DNA of 64,000 nt. It comes from Heloderma charlesbogerti. Lineage: Eukaryota > Chordata > Lepidosauria > Squamata > Helodermatidae. Positions within the stretch are counted from its first letter, which is position 1. Each line of letters opens with the position of its first letter. The position numbers were made by a program, and so were the translations under genes. Of the stretch, positions 23,001-29,614 are shown one piece after another. Below the pieces are notes generated by a model. The model searched no databases. It was not told the origin of the DNA and saw nothing but the letters and a program-made list of their open reading frames with translations. The DNA is taken from the NCBI GenBank assembly GCA_026122225.1, contig JANEZZ010000793.1, positions 992,001 to 1,056,000 of the forward strand, read 5' to 3'.

Positions 23001-24332
23001 GACCATATTACACCGGTTTTAAAATCTTTACACTGGCTGCCAATTTGTTTCCTGAGAGAATTGAATGGATTGCCTAAGCCTAGGTCACCTTCTGAGTTGA
23101 TGGCAGAGGCAAAATTGGGACCTGAGACTTCATTTTTCACAGCTCACTCCCTTAACCTGCATATTACACTAGCTTCACCTATTTAATGTAGTCCATGGGT
23201 AGGGAACAGGTTTTTTTCAGTCAAGGACAGCATTCCCTTGAGGGTAATCTGTTGGGGAGTGGGGTTGCATACCAGTGATGGGCAGAGTGAAGCCAGCAAT
23301 GGGTGGGGCTAGAACCAAAAGTAGGTAGGGCCACCCCTTCTCTCTCTCTCTCTGACACCTCTCTCTACCTCTCTCACTGTTTCTCCCCGCTAACCCAGAA
23401 GGATGCCACAGGAGGGACACATCACTCGTACAGAGGGCTTTTGAAATTAGGCTGAGGGCTACTGGTTGCCCACCCCTACTGTAGATTATAAGGACTCCTC
23501 TCAGCACAGTTCCTGCTAGACCCAAATACTATTTGATATTAAACTCAGGAGTAAAGTGCTAGCTGTCCAGAAGAACAAATATGTGAATGATATGTTTTTT
23601 CTTTTTGCAACGGCAGCAAAAAAAAATAATATGTAGCTACTGGTGTATAGGCAAGCCCATAATGTCATTCATTTATTATCAGTCTGTTTTACATTGTAAA
23701 CTTTATAGCTGGTTCTACATTTTAAGTTGTGTATTGTTTACTTATTTGGCAAACGATATACAAAAAATAAACCTAAAAATGGTTTATTATTAACTTTTAT
23801 ATATCACCGTATCTGCTAAAAAGCCATCAAGGTGGTGTACAACAATTTAAAACAATAAAACCTTAAAACAGTAAAACAGGAACATTAAAGACAGCAAAAG
23901 CATTAAAACTACACATTTTAAAAGGCTAAATTGAAAAGATTCACACCCTTTCCCTGTTAAGCAAAGACCAATGGCTACAAGAAAATAAACAATACTGACT
24001 GACTGATGCACTGGTCGTAATAGCCAAAGGCCAGTACTTCCAAAGACTGTCCAAGACATTTGGATGCCTGAGAAAGAAAGTCCAAAGGTGCCCTCTCCAC
24101 CCCCACGGTGAGAAAAATATCACATATAAATAACTGAAATTTGCTGGCATTTAATAGCTCCCCCAAATCTGCTGCTTGTGATGACTTGCCTCACCCTGCC
24201 TTAGGGTAGGGCCAGGCCTGATGCACTTGAAAGAAGATAAAATTTTGTAAAGGATGGTCACAAGCTTCACAGACATACCGGCTCTCTAGAAAGGATTTGC
24301 CCTCTGGCTTTTACCCGTGCTCGTCCCGTCAT
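1932..24332 (-). CDS. PIWIL4: PIWIL4-like PIWI protein, 5' half (exons 2-11, spliced, partial)
   Basis: PIWI-clade Argonaute protein, which binds piRNAs and silences transposons in the germ line. Coding exons on the minus strand: 24332-24279, 22158-22104, 18134-18009, 15952-15738, 11381-11260, 9484-9404, 7278-7081, 4319-4208, 3448-3325 and 2049-1932. All have AG/GT borders, phases match at every junction, and the join gives 1205 nt (about 401 residues) without a stop. The N-terminus has GRAR and KARG arginine motifs of the type methylated for Tudor binding. Residues about 79-150 are the N/linker region ([10 protein letters not shown]). Residues about 242-360 are the PAZ region, with [24 protein letters not shown] and [10 protein letters not shown]. 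Start [11 protein letters not shown] and body motifs ([31 protein letters not shown]) fit PIWIL4 better than PIWIL1. The MID and PIWI domains are off the left edge. Paralog choice is from remembered family motifs, not a search. Confidence 0.9.
2545..2712 (-). repeat. tRNA-derived SINE (CTCAGTGGTAGAGC family), minus strand
   Basis: On the minus strand it has an internal B-box-like GGTTCAATCCC motif, preceded by a GCATGCAGAAGG block. The same family occurs at 4873-5010 (+) and, split by a later insertion, at 5661-6741 (-). Confidence 0.55.
2812..3205. mobile_element. hAT-type MITE with CAGGG ends
   Basis: Ends are CAGGGCTGGAGAACCTCAGG at the left and a related inverted end finishing in CCCCTG at the right. 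Flanks CTATAAGC and CTATGAGC are an 8-bp duplication with one mismatch, as expected for hAT transposons. A short LINE-tail fragment (about 2928-2985) lies within it. Confidence 0.6.
3325..3448 (-). CDS. PIWIL4: PIWIL4 exon 10 (end of PAZ)
   Basis: 124 bp, acceptor CTGAACAG and donor GTAAGG. It encodes [19 protein letters not shown] and [13 protein letters not shown], the conserved end of PAZ where the second linker begins. Confidence 0.93.
3588..4030 (-). repeat. L2-like LINE 3' end, minus strand
   Basis: A-rich tail on the minus strand, then blocks (CAGAAGGCCCTCTCTCACGT on +) shared with the L2-like copy at 52.7 kb (GAGAAGGCCCTCTCACGTGT). Fills most of the intron between exons 9 and 10. Confidence 0.5.
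4208..4319 (-). CDS. PIWIL4: PIWIL4 exon 9 (PAZ)
   Basis: 112 bp, acceptor ATTTCAG and donor GTAAATA. It encodes [13 protein letters not shown] and [17 protein letters not shown], the aromatic-rich core of PAZ. A hAT MITE lies only 31 bp upstream of the acceptor, at 4351-4704. Confidence 0.93.
4351..4704. mobile_element. hAT-type MITE, TAGGGATGTACG end
   Basis: A 354-bp element starts TAGGGATGTACGAGAA and ends TTCGCCCAACCCTA. Perfect 8-bp duplications ATTCCAAA flank it at 4343-4350 and 4705-4712. The left end matches that of the nested-palindrome elements at 5749 and 32815, so they probably used the same transposase. Confidence 0.75.
4873..5010 (+). repeat. tRNA-derived SINE, plus strand
   Basis: Diverged copy of the same family as at 2545-2712. 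It shows the GGTGCAATCCCCAGCATC box-B region and the downstream CTGAAACCCTGGAGAGCCGC block. Confidence 0.5.
5205..5375. repeat. MITE with GTGCAATYCTATGCATG ends
   Basis: Begins GTGCAATTCTATGCATG and closes with CAGGATTGCAGCC, an imperfect inverted pair. Internal ATGTCTACTCAGAAG and AAATTCAGTAGGGCTTCC blocks recur at 13.69-13.84, 25.09-25.20 and 26.60-26.66 kb. Confidence 0.5.
5661..6741 (-). repeat. tRNA-derived SINE split by a foldback element
   Basis: The minus strand reads as a full SINE if 5749-6627 and one 8-bp copy are ignored. The tRNA-like head (CTCAGTGGTAGAGC) is at 6741-6636 and the tail (CAGTATAGGGCAGCTTCTTA) at about 5690-5661. The split shows that the SINE is older than the hAT-like insertion. 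Confidence 0.65.
5749..6627 (+). mobile_element. Nested-palindrome hAT-like element, copy 1
   Basis: 879 bp bounded by TACGGATGTGCGAA and TCTGACATCCCTA, with perfect 8-bp duplications GTTTCTGG at 5741-5748 and 6628-6635. The left third is GC-rich, with a tandem of about 48 bp at 5795-5910. The centre holds at least four near-palindromes built on TGATAGGCTACGTAAAT (about 6067-6104, 6182-6220, 6296-6336 and 6349-6390), alternating with a second palindrome CAAATGGCGGTAGCC. Adjacent blocks also pair with each other, which gives larger stems. No transposase ORF is visible, so it is non-autonomous. Confidence 0.75.
7081..7278 (-). CDS. PIWIL4: PIWIL4 exon 8 (start of PAZ)
   Basis: 198 bp, acceptor TCTTTCAG and donor GTAATG. 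It encodes [20 protein letters not shown], then the first part of PAZ, with [18 protein letters not shown] and [16 protein letters not shown] binds the 2'-O-methylated 3' end of the piRNA. Confidence 0.94.
7340..8240. other. Intron sequence without recognised content
   Basis: Part of the PIWIL4 intron between exons 7 and 8. No exon with matching phase, no LINE domain and no clear terminal repeats were found. Short open frames here lack any recognisable motif. Confidence 0.4.
8242..8564. mobile_element. Foldback MITE with GGCTGGGTTCACACAAC ends, copy 1
   Basis: 323 bp, ends GGCTGGGTTCACACAAC and its exact complement, with ATT on both sides as a 3-bp duplication. Most of the left half pairs with the right half (GAGTGTGGGTT, CCAGGACATTTTCC). 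A second member is at 10305-10572. Confidence 0.7.
9404..9484 (-). CDS. PIWIL4: PIWIL4 exon 7
   Basis: 81 bp, acceptor AATGCTTAG and donor GTAAGTTG. It encodes [20 protein letters not shown] and VEIPQHK, a signature block of vertebrate PIWI proteins directly before the PAZ domain. Confidence 0.93.
9890..9990 (+). repeat. CR1 LINE fragment
   Basis: Short piece with AAGTAAGGGGAGACATGATA and AGGTGTACAAAATTATGTAT, typical of the 3' ORF part of CR1. The rest of the intron from 9490 to 10300 has nothing recognisable. Confidence 0.55.
10305..10572. mobile_element. Foldback MITE with GGCTGGGTTCACACAAC ends, copy 2
   Basis: 268 bp with the same ends as the element at 8242-8564, flanked by AGT on both sides. 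The arms pair over much of their length. Both copies lie within 2.4 kb, in the introns on either side of exon 7. Confidence 0.7.
10968..11200. mobile_element. hAT-type MITE with CAGGGG ends
   Basis: Starts about CAGGGGAAGACAACCTCC and ends GAGGTTGCCTGCCCCTG, an imperfect inverted pair of the Charlie-like form. No clear 8-bp duplication was seen. Confidence 0.5.
11260..11381 (-). CDS. PIWIL4: PIWIL4 exon 6
   Basis: 122 bp, acceptor CTCCTTAG and donor GTAAGTGT. It encodes [20 protein letters not shown] and then a segment ending in FLNIIFKK, the linker between the N and PAZ domains. Phase 0 in, phase 2 out. Confidence 0.9.
11600..12170 (+). repeat. L2-like LINE 3' end
   Basis: An open frame through about 11935 carries SWNALPIEV, the end motif of L2/CR1-group ORFs. 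The tail TTTGGCTATTGGGCAGTATA follows to 12165. Many isolated tails of the same type occur in the window in both orientations. Confidence 0.6.
12424..12537. repeat. Foldback MITE (AACTYCCATCATCCC group)
   Basis: Inverted halves around GGATTACAACACCCATAAAT and its diverged complement. Related palindromic copies lie at 16689-16805, 21776-21890, 26680-26775 and 29223-29343, where TTCCCCAACCTGGTGCC ends are better preserved. Confidence 0.5.
12640..12870 (+). repeat. Sauria-type tRNA-derived SINE
   Basis: It begins with a tRNA-like promoter (ATAGTGGTTAGAGTATTGGA, box B AGGTTCTAGTCC), continues with CTGGGTGACTTTGGGCCAGT and CAGGGTTGTTGCGAGGATAA, and ends in an AAATAAAT tail. This family is known to use Bov-B LINE machinery, and Bov-B is present here. 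Confidence 0.75.
13690..13850. repeat. MITE fragments with GCAATCCTAT motif
   Basis: Repeated blocks GCATGTTAACTCAGAAGTAA and GTGGGAGTAAGTCCCATTGA match the family at 5205-5375. The rest of 12870-14030 shows no feature I can name. Confidence 0.45.
14039..14273. mobile_element. hAT-type MITE with CAGTGGTGGCTGGTGAC ends
   Basis: 235 bp, starts CAGTGGTGGCTGGTGACTGC and ends with the inverse (CAGTCACCAGCTGCCACTG). Perfect 8-bp duplications GTTTCTAG lie at 14031-14038 and 14274-14281. Internal halves pair with each other (TTTTAGTTACCACTAGCC). Confidence 0.75.
14285..14615 (+). repeat. L2-like LINE 3' end
   Basis: GGAGTGCCCTCTCCAAAGAG is the C-terminal ORF block and TTCAGCTATTGGGCAGTATA the tail. 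The purine microsatellite at 14622 starts directly at the end of this tail, as often happens at LINE 3' ends. Confidence 0.55.
14622..14785 (+). repeat. (GGAGAA)n / (GAA)n purine microsatellite
   Basis: About 160 bp of uninterrupted purines on the + strand: GAA units, then roughly 20 GGAGAA units, then GAA units again. Long poly-Leu and Pro-Ser frames on the minus strand are artefacts of this repeat. Confidence 0.95.
15050..15735. other. Intron with a dispersed repeat block
   Basis: CTTGCCCAAGGGCCCTCCAA and the bases around it recur in diverged form at 32.05-32.42 and 45.81-46.10 kb, so this is an interspersed repeat I cannot classify. No coding signal is present. Confidence 0.4.
15738..15952 (-). 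CDS. PIWIL4: PIWIL4 exon 5 (N domain)
   Basis: 215 bp, acceptor CATTTCAG and donor GTAAGACT. It encodes the N domain core with [34 protein letters not shown] and [10 protein letters not shown]. It is the longest coding exon in the window and the strongest single match to PIWIL4. Confidence 0.93.
16170..16360. repeat. hAT-type MITE remnant (CAGGGGT end)
   Basis: Begins TCAGGGGTGTTGAACCTCTT and contains GTGGGCCACATCCGG, a common feature of CAGGGGT-ended MITEs. Similar remnants lie at 22310-22400 and 23195-23490. Confidence 0.45.
16689..16805. repeat. Foldback MITE (CTTCCCTAGCCTGGT ends)
   Basis: Left CCTTCCCTAGCCTGGTATCT pairs with right GGTGCCAGTTTGGGAAGG around a palindromic core with CATCGTCCCCAGGCTGGCTG. 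The following 400 bp contain only a CA microsatellite at about 16963-16981. Confidence 0.55.
17250..17710 (+). repeat. CR1 LINE 3' end
   Basis: Contains AACTATGGAATTCACTACCA, GGATGACTTTAAAAGGAGAT and the terminal GGACTGGATGGACCTTGGTC block with TTCTTATG. A second copy is at 25420-25770. A (GTT)n run at about 17731-17756 and an inverted LINE tail to about 17900 follow it. Confidence 0.7.
18009..18134 (-). CDS. PIWIL4: PIWIL4 exon 4
   Basis: 126 bp between acceptor CTTCAAG and donor GTACAATT. It encodes a glycine-rich segment followed by [20 protein letters not shown], the conserved block just before the N domain in PIWI proteins. The full-length Bov-B at 18449-21669 sits in the intron between this exon and exon 3, in the opposite orientation. 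Confidence 0.88.
18449..21669 (+). mobile_element. Full-length Bov-B (RTE clade) LINE
   Basis: 3221 bp flanked by 12-bp direct repeats AATGGTTACAAG (18437-18448 and 21670-21681). The 5' end CCCCTTCATGGATCAC is the same start as in the copy at 30388, so both appear full length at that end. A CCCCTTC...GAAGGGG hairpin opens the element, and it ends in CAACAACAAC. It lies antisense in the PIWIL4 intron between exons 3 and 4. Bov-B is the classic LINE shared by ruminants and squamates through horizontal transfer. Confidence 0.93.
18514..21657 (+). CDS. Bov-B endonuclease-reverse transcriptase, intact
   Basis: One uninterrupted frame of 1047 residues, about the full length for RTE ORFs. After about 100 leader residues comes an apurinic-type endonuclease: GTWNVRSMN near 110, GDWNAKVG near 245 and [10 protein letters not shown] near 338. 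The reverse transcriptase follows, with [22 protein letters not shown] near 690 and the catalytic YADD at 792-795. The C-terminal part has [19 protein letters not shown] and ends close to the element's 3' end. It nicks target DNA and copies its own RNA there. All key residues are present, so activity is possible. The upstream part of the frame may be untranslated, as the true start is uncertain. Confidence 0.93.
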   Translation: MPCRATQDGQVMAESSDKMWSTGEGNGNPLQYSCQENPMERITRLKDMMPEDEPLRSEGVQYATGEEQRVFPSSARKSEAAGPNPKGHSAVDVSGGEKKVRCCKEQYCLGTWNVRSMNQGKLEVVKHEMARLNIDILGISELKWTGMGEFNSGDHHIYYCGQESLRRNGVALIVNKRVGKAVLGYNLKNDRMISVRIQGKPFNITVIQVYAPTTEAEEAEVDRFYEDLQHLLELTPKKDVLFIIGDWNAKVGSQEITGITGRHGLGVQNEAGQRLIEFCQENMLIIANTLFQQHKRRLYTWTSPDGQYRNQIDYVLCSQRWRSSIQSVKTRPGADCGSDHELLLAKFRLKLKNVGKTTKPFRYDLNYIPDEYTVEVRNRFQGLDLIDRVPEELWTEVRNIVQEAATKSIPKKKKCKKAKWLSDEALQVAHERREAKSKGERGRYTQLNAEFQRIARRNKKAFLNEQCKEIEENNRMGKTRDLFKKIGDLKGTFCAKTGMIKDKEGRDLTEADEIKKRWQEYTEELYRKDLNVPDSHDSAVTELEPDILESEVKWALGSISNNKASGDDSIPAELFKILKDDAVKVLHSICQQIWNTQQWPQDWKRSVYIPIPKKGNAKECSNYRTIALISHASKVMLKILRARLQQYVNRELPEVQAGFRRGRGTRDQIANIRCIMEKAREFQKNVYFCFIDYAKAFDCVDHNKLWQILKEMGVPDHLTCLLRNLYEGQEATVRTRHGTTDWFKIGKGVRQGCILSPCLFNLYAEYIMRNAGLDESEVGIKIAGRIINNLRYADDTTLMAESEEDLKSLLLRVKEESAKAGLKLNIKKTKIMASGPITSWHMEGEEMEAVTDFTFLGSKITADGDCSHEIKRRLLLGRKAMANLDSIVRSRDITLPTKIRLIKAMVFPVVMYGCESWTIRKAERRRIDAFELWCWRRLLRVSWTARRSNQSILKEINPECSLEGQIMKLKLQYFGHLMRRENSLEKTLMLGKTEGKRRRGRQRMRWLDSITDAMNMNLSTLQERAQDRKAWHAMVHGVTKSRTRLND
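21776..21890. repeat. Foldback MITE (CCTTCCCCAACCTGGTGCC ends)
   Basis: Palindromic element of about 110 bp: left CCTTCCCCAACCTGGTGCCA, right GGGCACCAGGTTGGGGGAGG, with a core pairing CAACTCCCATCACC with its complement. Confidence 0.6.
22104..22158 (-). CDS. PIWIL4: PIWIL4 exon 3
   Basis: 55 bp between acceptor TTTTGCAG and donor GTAAGTGT, entering in phase 0 and leaving in phase 1. It encodes a low-complexity, poorly conserved stretch ([18 protein letters not shown]). The call rests on splice sites and phase, because this part of PIWI proteins varies. Confidence 0.72.
22300..23960. repeat. Intron filled with MITE and LINE-tail remnants
   Basis: From left to right: a CAGGGGT-type remnant (22310-22400), inverted LINE tails with GCCCAATAGCTGAAGCTCTC (22470-22535 and 22785-22915), a second remnant with GAGGGCTACTGGTTGCCCAC (23195-23490) and an inverted A-rich tail (23790-23950). 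No exon of matching phase was found between exons 3 and 2. Confidence 0.5.
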
Positions 24333-24351
24333 TCCTCCAGGTTTTAATTCA
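24279..24351 (-). CDS. PIWIL4: PIWIL4 exon 2 (start codon exon)
   Basis: Acceptor TTTCAG ends at 24352 and donor GTATGT begins at 24278. The ATG at 24332-24330 is followed by 18 codons ending in phase 0. The first 19 exonic bases are 5' UTR. The arginine-glycine-rich start (GRARVKARG) is the usual N-terminus of PIWI proteins, which supports this ATG. Confidence 0.88.
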
Positions 24352-24894
24352 CTGAAACAAGCAAAACAATACAGTGAAATCATACCGCAGGAAATTAATA
24401 CAACCCTGGTAACTCTAGTTTGAGCGGCATCAGTTCTGCTGGAAGAGACGGACAAGAGAGAAAGGGTTGTGGGTACCTCAAGTGGGTACTTCCTCCTATA
24501 TGAACCTGCCCACACCATTCACTGACATCATACGTGCTCTCTGCTCCCCAACCATCAGAGGTGCAGTGAGTGATTATGCGGGACAGGGCTTTTATGGTGG
24601 TGGCACCAAGGTTTTGGAAGTCCCCCTCTGCCCCTGCCCCTGCCCTGCCCCAGAAACCTGCCTTGCTTGGTTCCTGCAAGCTCTTCAGTGACAGGCTAAA
24701 ACAACTTTAATAGAAAATACTGAAAAGTATCAAATCCACATATGATCAGTCAAAACAAAATATTCTACAAGAGCAAAAAAACCACAAAGGGACATACAGT
24801 GTCCCGGAATTTACTTCTCCAGAACATAACAAATAAAATCCCTTTTTCTATAAAAGCCCATTTTCTAGCAGAGTGGCTGTCTGCAATTCAGTAT

Positions 24895-25780
24895 GATTCC
24901 TTCAATTTATTTTATTTATTAATTAAATTTATATACCACCCAACCAGCAGATGCCCTTGGGGAGATTTACAATCCTAAAAAACCCTGAGTAACAACACAG
25001 TAACAGCCAACACAATAAACAGGACAATAAAAATATCAAATCATTAAGAGTAAAGCTCTTAATCAGTAAAGCTAACAATCAGAGAGCAACAGATTAACAA
25101 GGGTTAAACAGTGCAGCCCTGTGTATGTCTACTCAAAAGTAAGCCCCATGGAGTTCAATGACACTCCCACGTAAATGTGCATAGGATTGCAGCCTAAATG
25201 CCTGTAAATGTTTACAGTCAAGATGGCAAGTGGATCTCCCTGGGAAGAGCATTCCACAGGCCAGGGCCACCACAGGGAAGGCTCTTTCCCTGGCAGCCAC
25301 CCATCATCCCACCTTTGTCTAAATTCATGGAGAATAAGGCTAAATTCATGGAGAATAAGGCTATCAGTGGCTACTAGTCCTGATGGCTATATCCTACCTC
25401 CTGTAGCAAAAGCAGTATTATTCAATTTCTTCACACAGTGCATAGTTAAAACTATGGAATTCCATAAACTATGGAATTCACTGCCACAGGATGTGGTGAT
25501 GGCCACCAATGTGGATGACTTTAAAAGGGGATTGGGCAAATTCATGGAGGAGAAGGCTATGGGTGAATACTAGTCCTGACGGCTATATGCTACCTCTAAC
25601 CACAAGAAGTATGCCTATGTACACCAGCTGCTGAGGAACATGGGCAGGATGGTGCTGTTGCACTCATGTCATGCTTGTGGGTTTCCTGTGGGCAGCTGAT
25701 TGGCCACTGTGTGAACAGAATGCTGGACTGGATGGACCCTGCTCTGATCCAGCATGGCTCTTCTTATGTTCTTGAGTTAA
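24895..25780 (+). repeat. LINE tail, MITE fragment and CR1 3' end
   Basis: An inverted LINE tail (about 24900-25060) is followed by GTGTATGTCTACTCAAAAGT of the GCAATCCTAT MITE family (25090-25200). A CR1 3' end comes next, with GGAATTCACTGCCACAGGAT and GGACTGGATGGACCCTGCTC to 25770. A short stretch with AAATTCATGGAGAATAAGGC is duplicated at 25322-25362. Confidence 0.6.
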
Positions 25781-26099
25781 CTTGGACATTTTAACCTTGG
25801 ATTGCTTTCAAGAGGAAAAAAGGCGGGATATGAATGTAATTAATACATACATTTATAAACCATGTGGAATTCAAGAGGGCAGAGATAGGAGAAAGCGCTT
25901 TTCTCCCAATTGCTGGGAGACAGAGGAGAGCTTCTCACAGACTAGAGTTTGTTTGCATTTGTATTATTGTTTCGATTGAGGTTTACATTGAGTTTGGGGT
26001 GTTTTTTCTGTTATATTAATGACAGATTTCTGTGTTTGTGTGTTTAAAGCCGCTCCGAGGCTGCTTGTTGCGGTGGGAAGCGACTCATACATTTAATAA

Positions 26100-26580
26100 A
26101 TCATCACAATCGTGGGGGGAAAGCAAACGCCTGCGAGGTTTTGCGCGTGGGGGGAATCGAGCTCTGGATGAGGGCAGAGTCTGAGTTCTAGCTCCTATTT
26201 ATTTTGATTAAGAGCCTCAAGGGCATCAAAATATCCTACTCACCCTCGGAGGTGGTGGAGCCGTTTTATAAGCAGAAATCGCGGCGACGGCGCCCCCTTC
26301 CCCAGTCTTCCCCGCCCTTAAGTTTGCAACTCGCCGACCCGCTCAGCTCGACAGTTCGGACTTTAGCGCACCGCCCTCTGCTCCTTTCCCCGCGCACGCC
26401 GCCACGCCCACTAAAACCGGCAACGCCCACCCAAGGAGACTCCGCCCTCCCCTTTCTCTCCCTGCAATTAGAGGGCTTCCTGAGACACGCGACGTTGTTC
26501 CACCCCTCCTGCCCATCATCATTTATCCTTCCTACCAGCAGCAGGGGGAGCAAAGCGCGCACTCGCCTGGCTACAAATCT
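26100..26580 (-). promoter_or_regulatory. PIWIL4: CpG-rich 5' end, probable PIWIL4 exon 1 and promoter
   Basis: A GC- and CpG-rich stretch, unlike the AT-rich introns, lies 1.9 kb upstream of the start-codon exon. A good donor (GTGAGTAG) sits at 26243-26236, so a non-coding exon ending at 26244 is plausible. The transcription start cannot be fixed from sequence alone. A MYB-type core TAACTG lies at 26589-26594; A-MYB drives many vertebrate piRNA-pathway genes, but a single six-base match is weak evidence and lies beside a repeat fragment. Confidence 0.5.
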
Positions 26581-26589
26581 TGTATCTTT

Positions 26590-26775
26590 AACTGTGCGAT
26601 CTTTACTCAGAAGTCCCATTGAGCGTAATGGGGCTTCCTCCCAAGTAAGTGTGCGTATTGAATTGCAACCTCACTATCCGGAGCCTTCCCGAACCTCGTG
26701 CCCTCCGGAGGCGTCGGGTTACAGTTCCTAGCATCCCCAGCCATCTGGAGGGCACGAGGTTGGGGAAATCTGGTG
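26590..26775. repeat. Two MITE fragments upstream of PIWIL4
   Basis: 26600-26660 carries TTTACTCAGAAGTCCCATTG of the GCAATCCTAT family. 26680-26775 is an inverted-repeat MITE with CCTCGTGCCCTCCGGA at the left and GGAGGGCACGAGGTTGGGGA at the right. Confidence 0.55.
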
Positions 26776-26799
26776 TAGGGAAATGGGAACAAGGTGTAA

Positions 26800-28220
26800 G
26801 CGAACAGGGCCGCAGCTAAGGAGTAGGTTGGAGACATAATATAAAGTTGGCACCTTTCTTTTGTGTGCGTGCGTGCCGATCGGATTCACGTGCCTTTAAA
26901 ACCTGCATGTCAGGCAGAAATTCACCCTGTGCCCCCTATGCCCACACACGCATGGAAAAATAGTGAAGGGGAAAGCTGCAGCCTTTTAATTTTGTTATAG
27001 TTCCAGGTTATAAAGCGCCCAACAGTTTCTGATTATTGATTTGCTTTGGAAAATATATGATTGACGCAGACAGTGTGTCAAGCATAAATAAATACATGAA
27101 GCAATGTATTTTCAGGAAGCTCCCTTGCATCCATTGAAGGCACAGGGCTTATTTTCAGGAAACAGAAGTATCTCCAGAAGTCTCATCGTGCTTTCCAGTA
27201 GGATGCTATAAAACCTCCCAAGATCCATTGTGAAGGCTGAGTCCTGTCACAGGAGGCAGTCCCTGACTGACTGACTGACTGACTGCATGAGTAGACACGA
27301 CAATGCCAGCACCTCCTTGAGGTTAAAGAGGAGCTTGGAGTGATGCCCTCTGGTCCCACCCACTGCAGCTGCCTGGATCAGAAACCACACAATCTGCCCA
27401 ATATCCCTAAGGTTGCCATCTTTTCACATTTGCCCTGCTCCTGTGCATTTCACAAGAGCCAGCAAATATTTTAGGAGACAAAAGTTCTTTCCCCCTGCCA
27501 GAAAGACAAAAAGAAAAGGAAACCTTTGCCTGCTAAATTTCTGCTCATGAATCTCCTGTTGAAAAAGCACAGGTGCAGGGAAAGTCCTGAACATTAGCAA
27601 CTCTCAGTATTCCAGCACTAAAATTGTCTGTGATAGCCATATATTGGATGCAAGTCAATCCCTCTTCAGCCATAGAGTTGGCATCCATTACCACCTGCCC
27701 TGAAAACCAGGAAACTGTGGTACAGAGTTAATTCACTAAAATTTGCCAGTCAGATCCCTCCAAAAGATTTCCTGTTGGGTGATTCTCCCAGAAACACAGC
27801 AGTGTGAAACATGACTATCTTGTTATCTTGACTCTAGAAGTGCTGTGAAGTGACATTTTTCTGATTTATGTTTCTCTCTCCCCGAGCCCCACATACACCC
27901 CCTTACAAACTCTACAGGGAGGTGATGAAATCTACAAGTAGAGACATGTCTACTCTTGGCAACAGTCTTTGTTTTTCGTGTATGTGTGTTTTTAATCAAG
28001 CCACATCATCAATTCCCCAGGTTTGTCAGAGTAAGGTGAGAAGCTCCATTTGTGAGATTTGCACATCACAACATGAAGGCCGATGTCACATAAAACTGTG
28101 CTTCAATCTGTCTATAAAAGCAAATGTAAAACCTAGCAGAAACTAGTAGAATATACATTTCTCTTTAACACTCTAGTCCATATTAACAACATTCGCACAT
28201 GGTACAAATAGTGAGCAACA
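26800..28220. other. Intergenic, nothing recognised
   Basis: No coding frame with motifs, no terminal repeats. The only simple repeat is (GACT)n at about 27268-27287. The sequence may be unique intergenic DNA upstream of PIWIL4. Confidence 0.4.
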
Positions 28221-28221
28221 G

Positions 28222-28350
28222 GCTCACTAAAGGTGCAATCCTATGCAAGTTTAGATGGGGAAAAAAGTCTACAATTCTCAGCATGCCCCAGCTGGGGCAT
28301 GCTGGGAGTTGTCGGCTTTTTTCCATCTAAACTTCCATAGGATTGCACCT
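28222..28350. repeat. Foldback MITE (AAGGTGCAATCCTATG ends)
   Basis: About 127 bp. Left AAGGTGCAATCCTATGCAAG pairs with right CCATAGGATTGCACCTT. The centre is the palindrome CAGCATGCCCCAGCTGGGGC with ATGCTGGGAGTTGT. A relative is at about 42945-43112. Confidence 0.7.
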
Positions 28351-28584
28351 TAAATCACTTTTTAGTGCTGTCTGACACACTGTGAGATCCAGTACTTTAT
28401 CTATGTATGTAGATGCAGCAGATACATTGCACCCTTGTCCACATACCTTTTCAGGGCCATGTGGTGCCCCAGGCGTCTCCTTGGCACTCCCCTGCTCTAT
28501 TTATCCAGCTGTTGAATACCCTTTCTTTGTTCTATTTCATTGCACTTGTAGCCCATTTTATGACTTAGATGCACAATTTGGGTA

Positions 28585-28800
28585 AACACTGGGGGAAAAC
28601 TTTCTAAGAGGTGGTCGACAGTGGAACAGACTGCCTCAGGAGGGGGTGGACTCTCGTTCACTGGAGGTATTTAAGCAGAGGCTGGAGGGCCATCTCTCAT
28701 GGATGCTGTAGTTGCAAGATCCCTGCACTGAGCATGGGGTGGGCTAGATGATCTCCAAAACACCTTCCCACCCTAATTCTATGTTTCTGTGATTCTAAGT
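28585..28800 (+). repeat. CR1 LINE 3' end
   Basis: GTGGAACAGACTGCCTCAGG, TTTAAGCAGAGGCTGGAGGG and the terminal ATTCTATGTTTCTGTGATTC octamer-like repeats are typical of sauropsid CR1. Confidence 0.75.
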
Positions 28801-29222
28801 CAAATGCACACCATTTGTTGAATGACCACTGATGCAAATTTTTCAGTGAAGAAGAGAATATTAATGCAGTGCTAGCCAAGCAAGCTGGTGATATGGGAAT
28901 GTTTGTGCAGTATTTCAGTTAGTGAGTGGATAGTTGAGTAGATGGCCCATTAATGGTCACCTGCCTCTAAATCCAATCCTGTACCTAGGTGATCCACATA
29001 GGTACATTTGGCACTCCTTATAGAGATCTACCATACCCTCCCACTCCCCTGCCATACTATGCTAGTTGTGCTGCTACACGGTAGACCCGTTCTCTGCAAG
29101 CTGAGACTTGCTTACTCCTCATATGGAAGCATCCAGCGGCTTGCTCTTCTCCATGCCTCTACTCATGATTCAGCACTGTGTCTGTGCAAGGGCTGAGAAA
29201 AAGGAGGGTTATGATAGAAACC

Positions 29223-29343
29223 AGCTTTCCCCAACCTGGTGTCCTCCAGAGGTGCTGGCCTACAACTCCCAACCACCCCAGTGAGCATGCCTAGTGGTCA
29301 GGGATTATGGGAGTTGTAGTCCAAAAGCCACAGGTTCCCCACC
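29223..29343. repeat. Foldback MITE (TTCCCCAACCTGGTG ends)
   Basis: Left CTTTCCCCAACCTGGTGTCC, centre pairing CAACTCCCAACCACCCC with a diverged complement, right CCACAGGTTCCCCACCCCTG. Confidence 0.55.
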
Positions 29344-29614
29344 CCTGCTCTACAATAAGCCTTCCTTCCAGAAGGAGTGGGTTTGTGGCTTACCTACATA
29401 AAATAAAATGGAAAATAATGTATTAAAATAGCAGCACATGCCCTACTTTTCAGAGGACAGTACTCTAGCTGAAGGCATCCTCTATTTGAAGGGCTTTTAA
29501 AGATAAAGAACCCTAAGAAGGGAGAGCAGAGGCCTTGAAGTTGCCCATCAGGAATCAGCACTTAGACAGCAAACTGAGCAGGCACACAGGTGATCACCCC
29601 ACTATGGCGAGATT

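Noticed and set aside
26264..26276. TATAAAA-like sequence as the PIWIL4 TATA box
   Set aside because: It lies only about 25 bp from the proposed exon 1 donor, which would leave almost no exon. Position does not fit.
26204..26731. A 175-residue + strand frame at the CpG-rich region
   Set aside because: Biased composition, no domain, and it overlaps the PIWIL4 5' end and MITE fragments; GC-rich DNA gives long chance frames.
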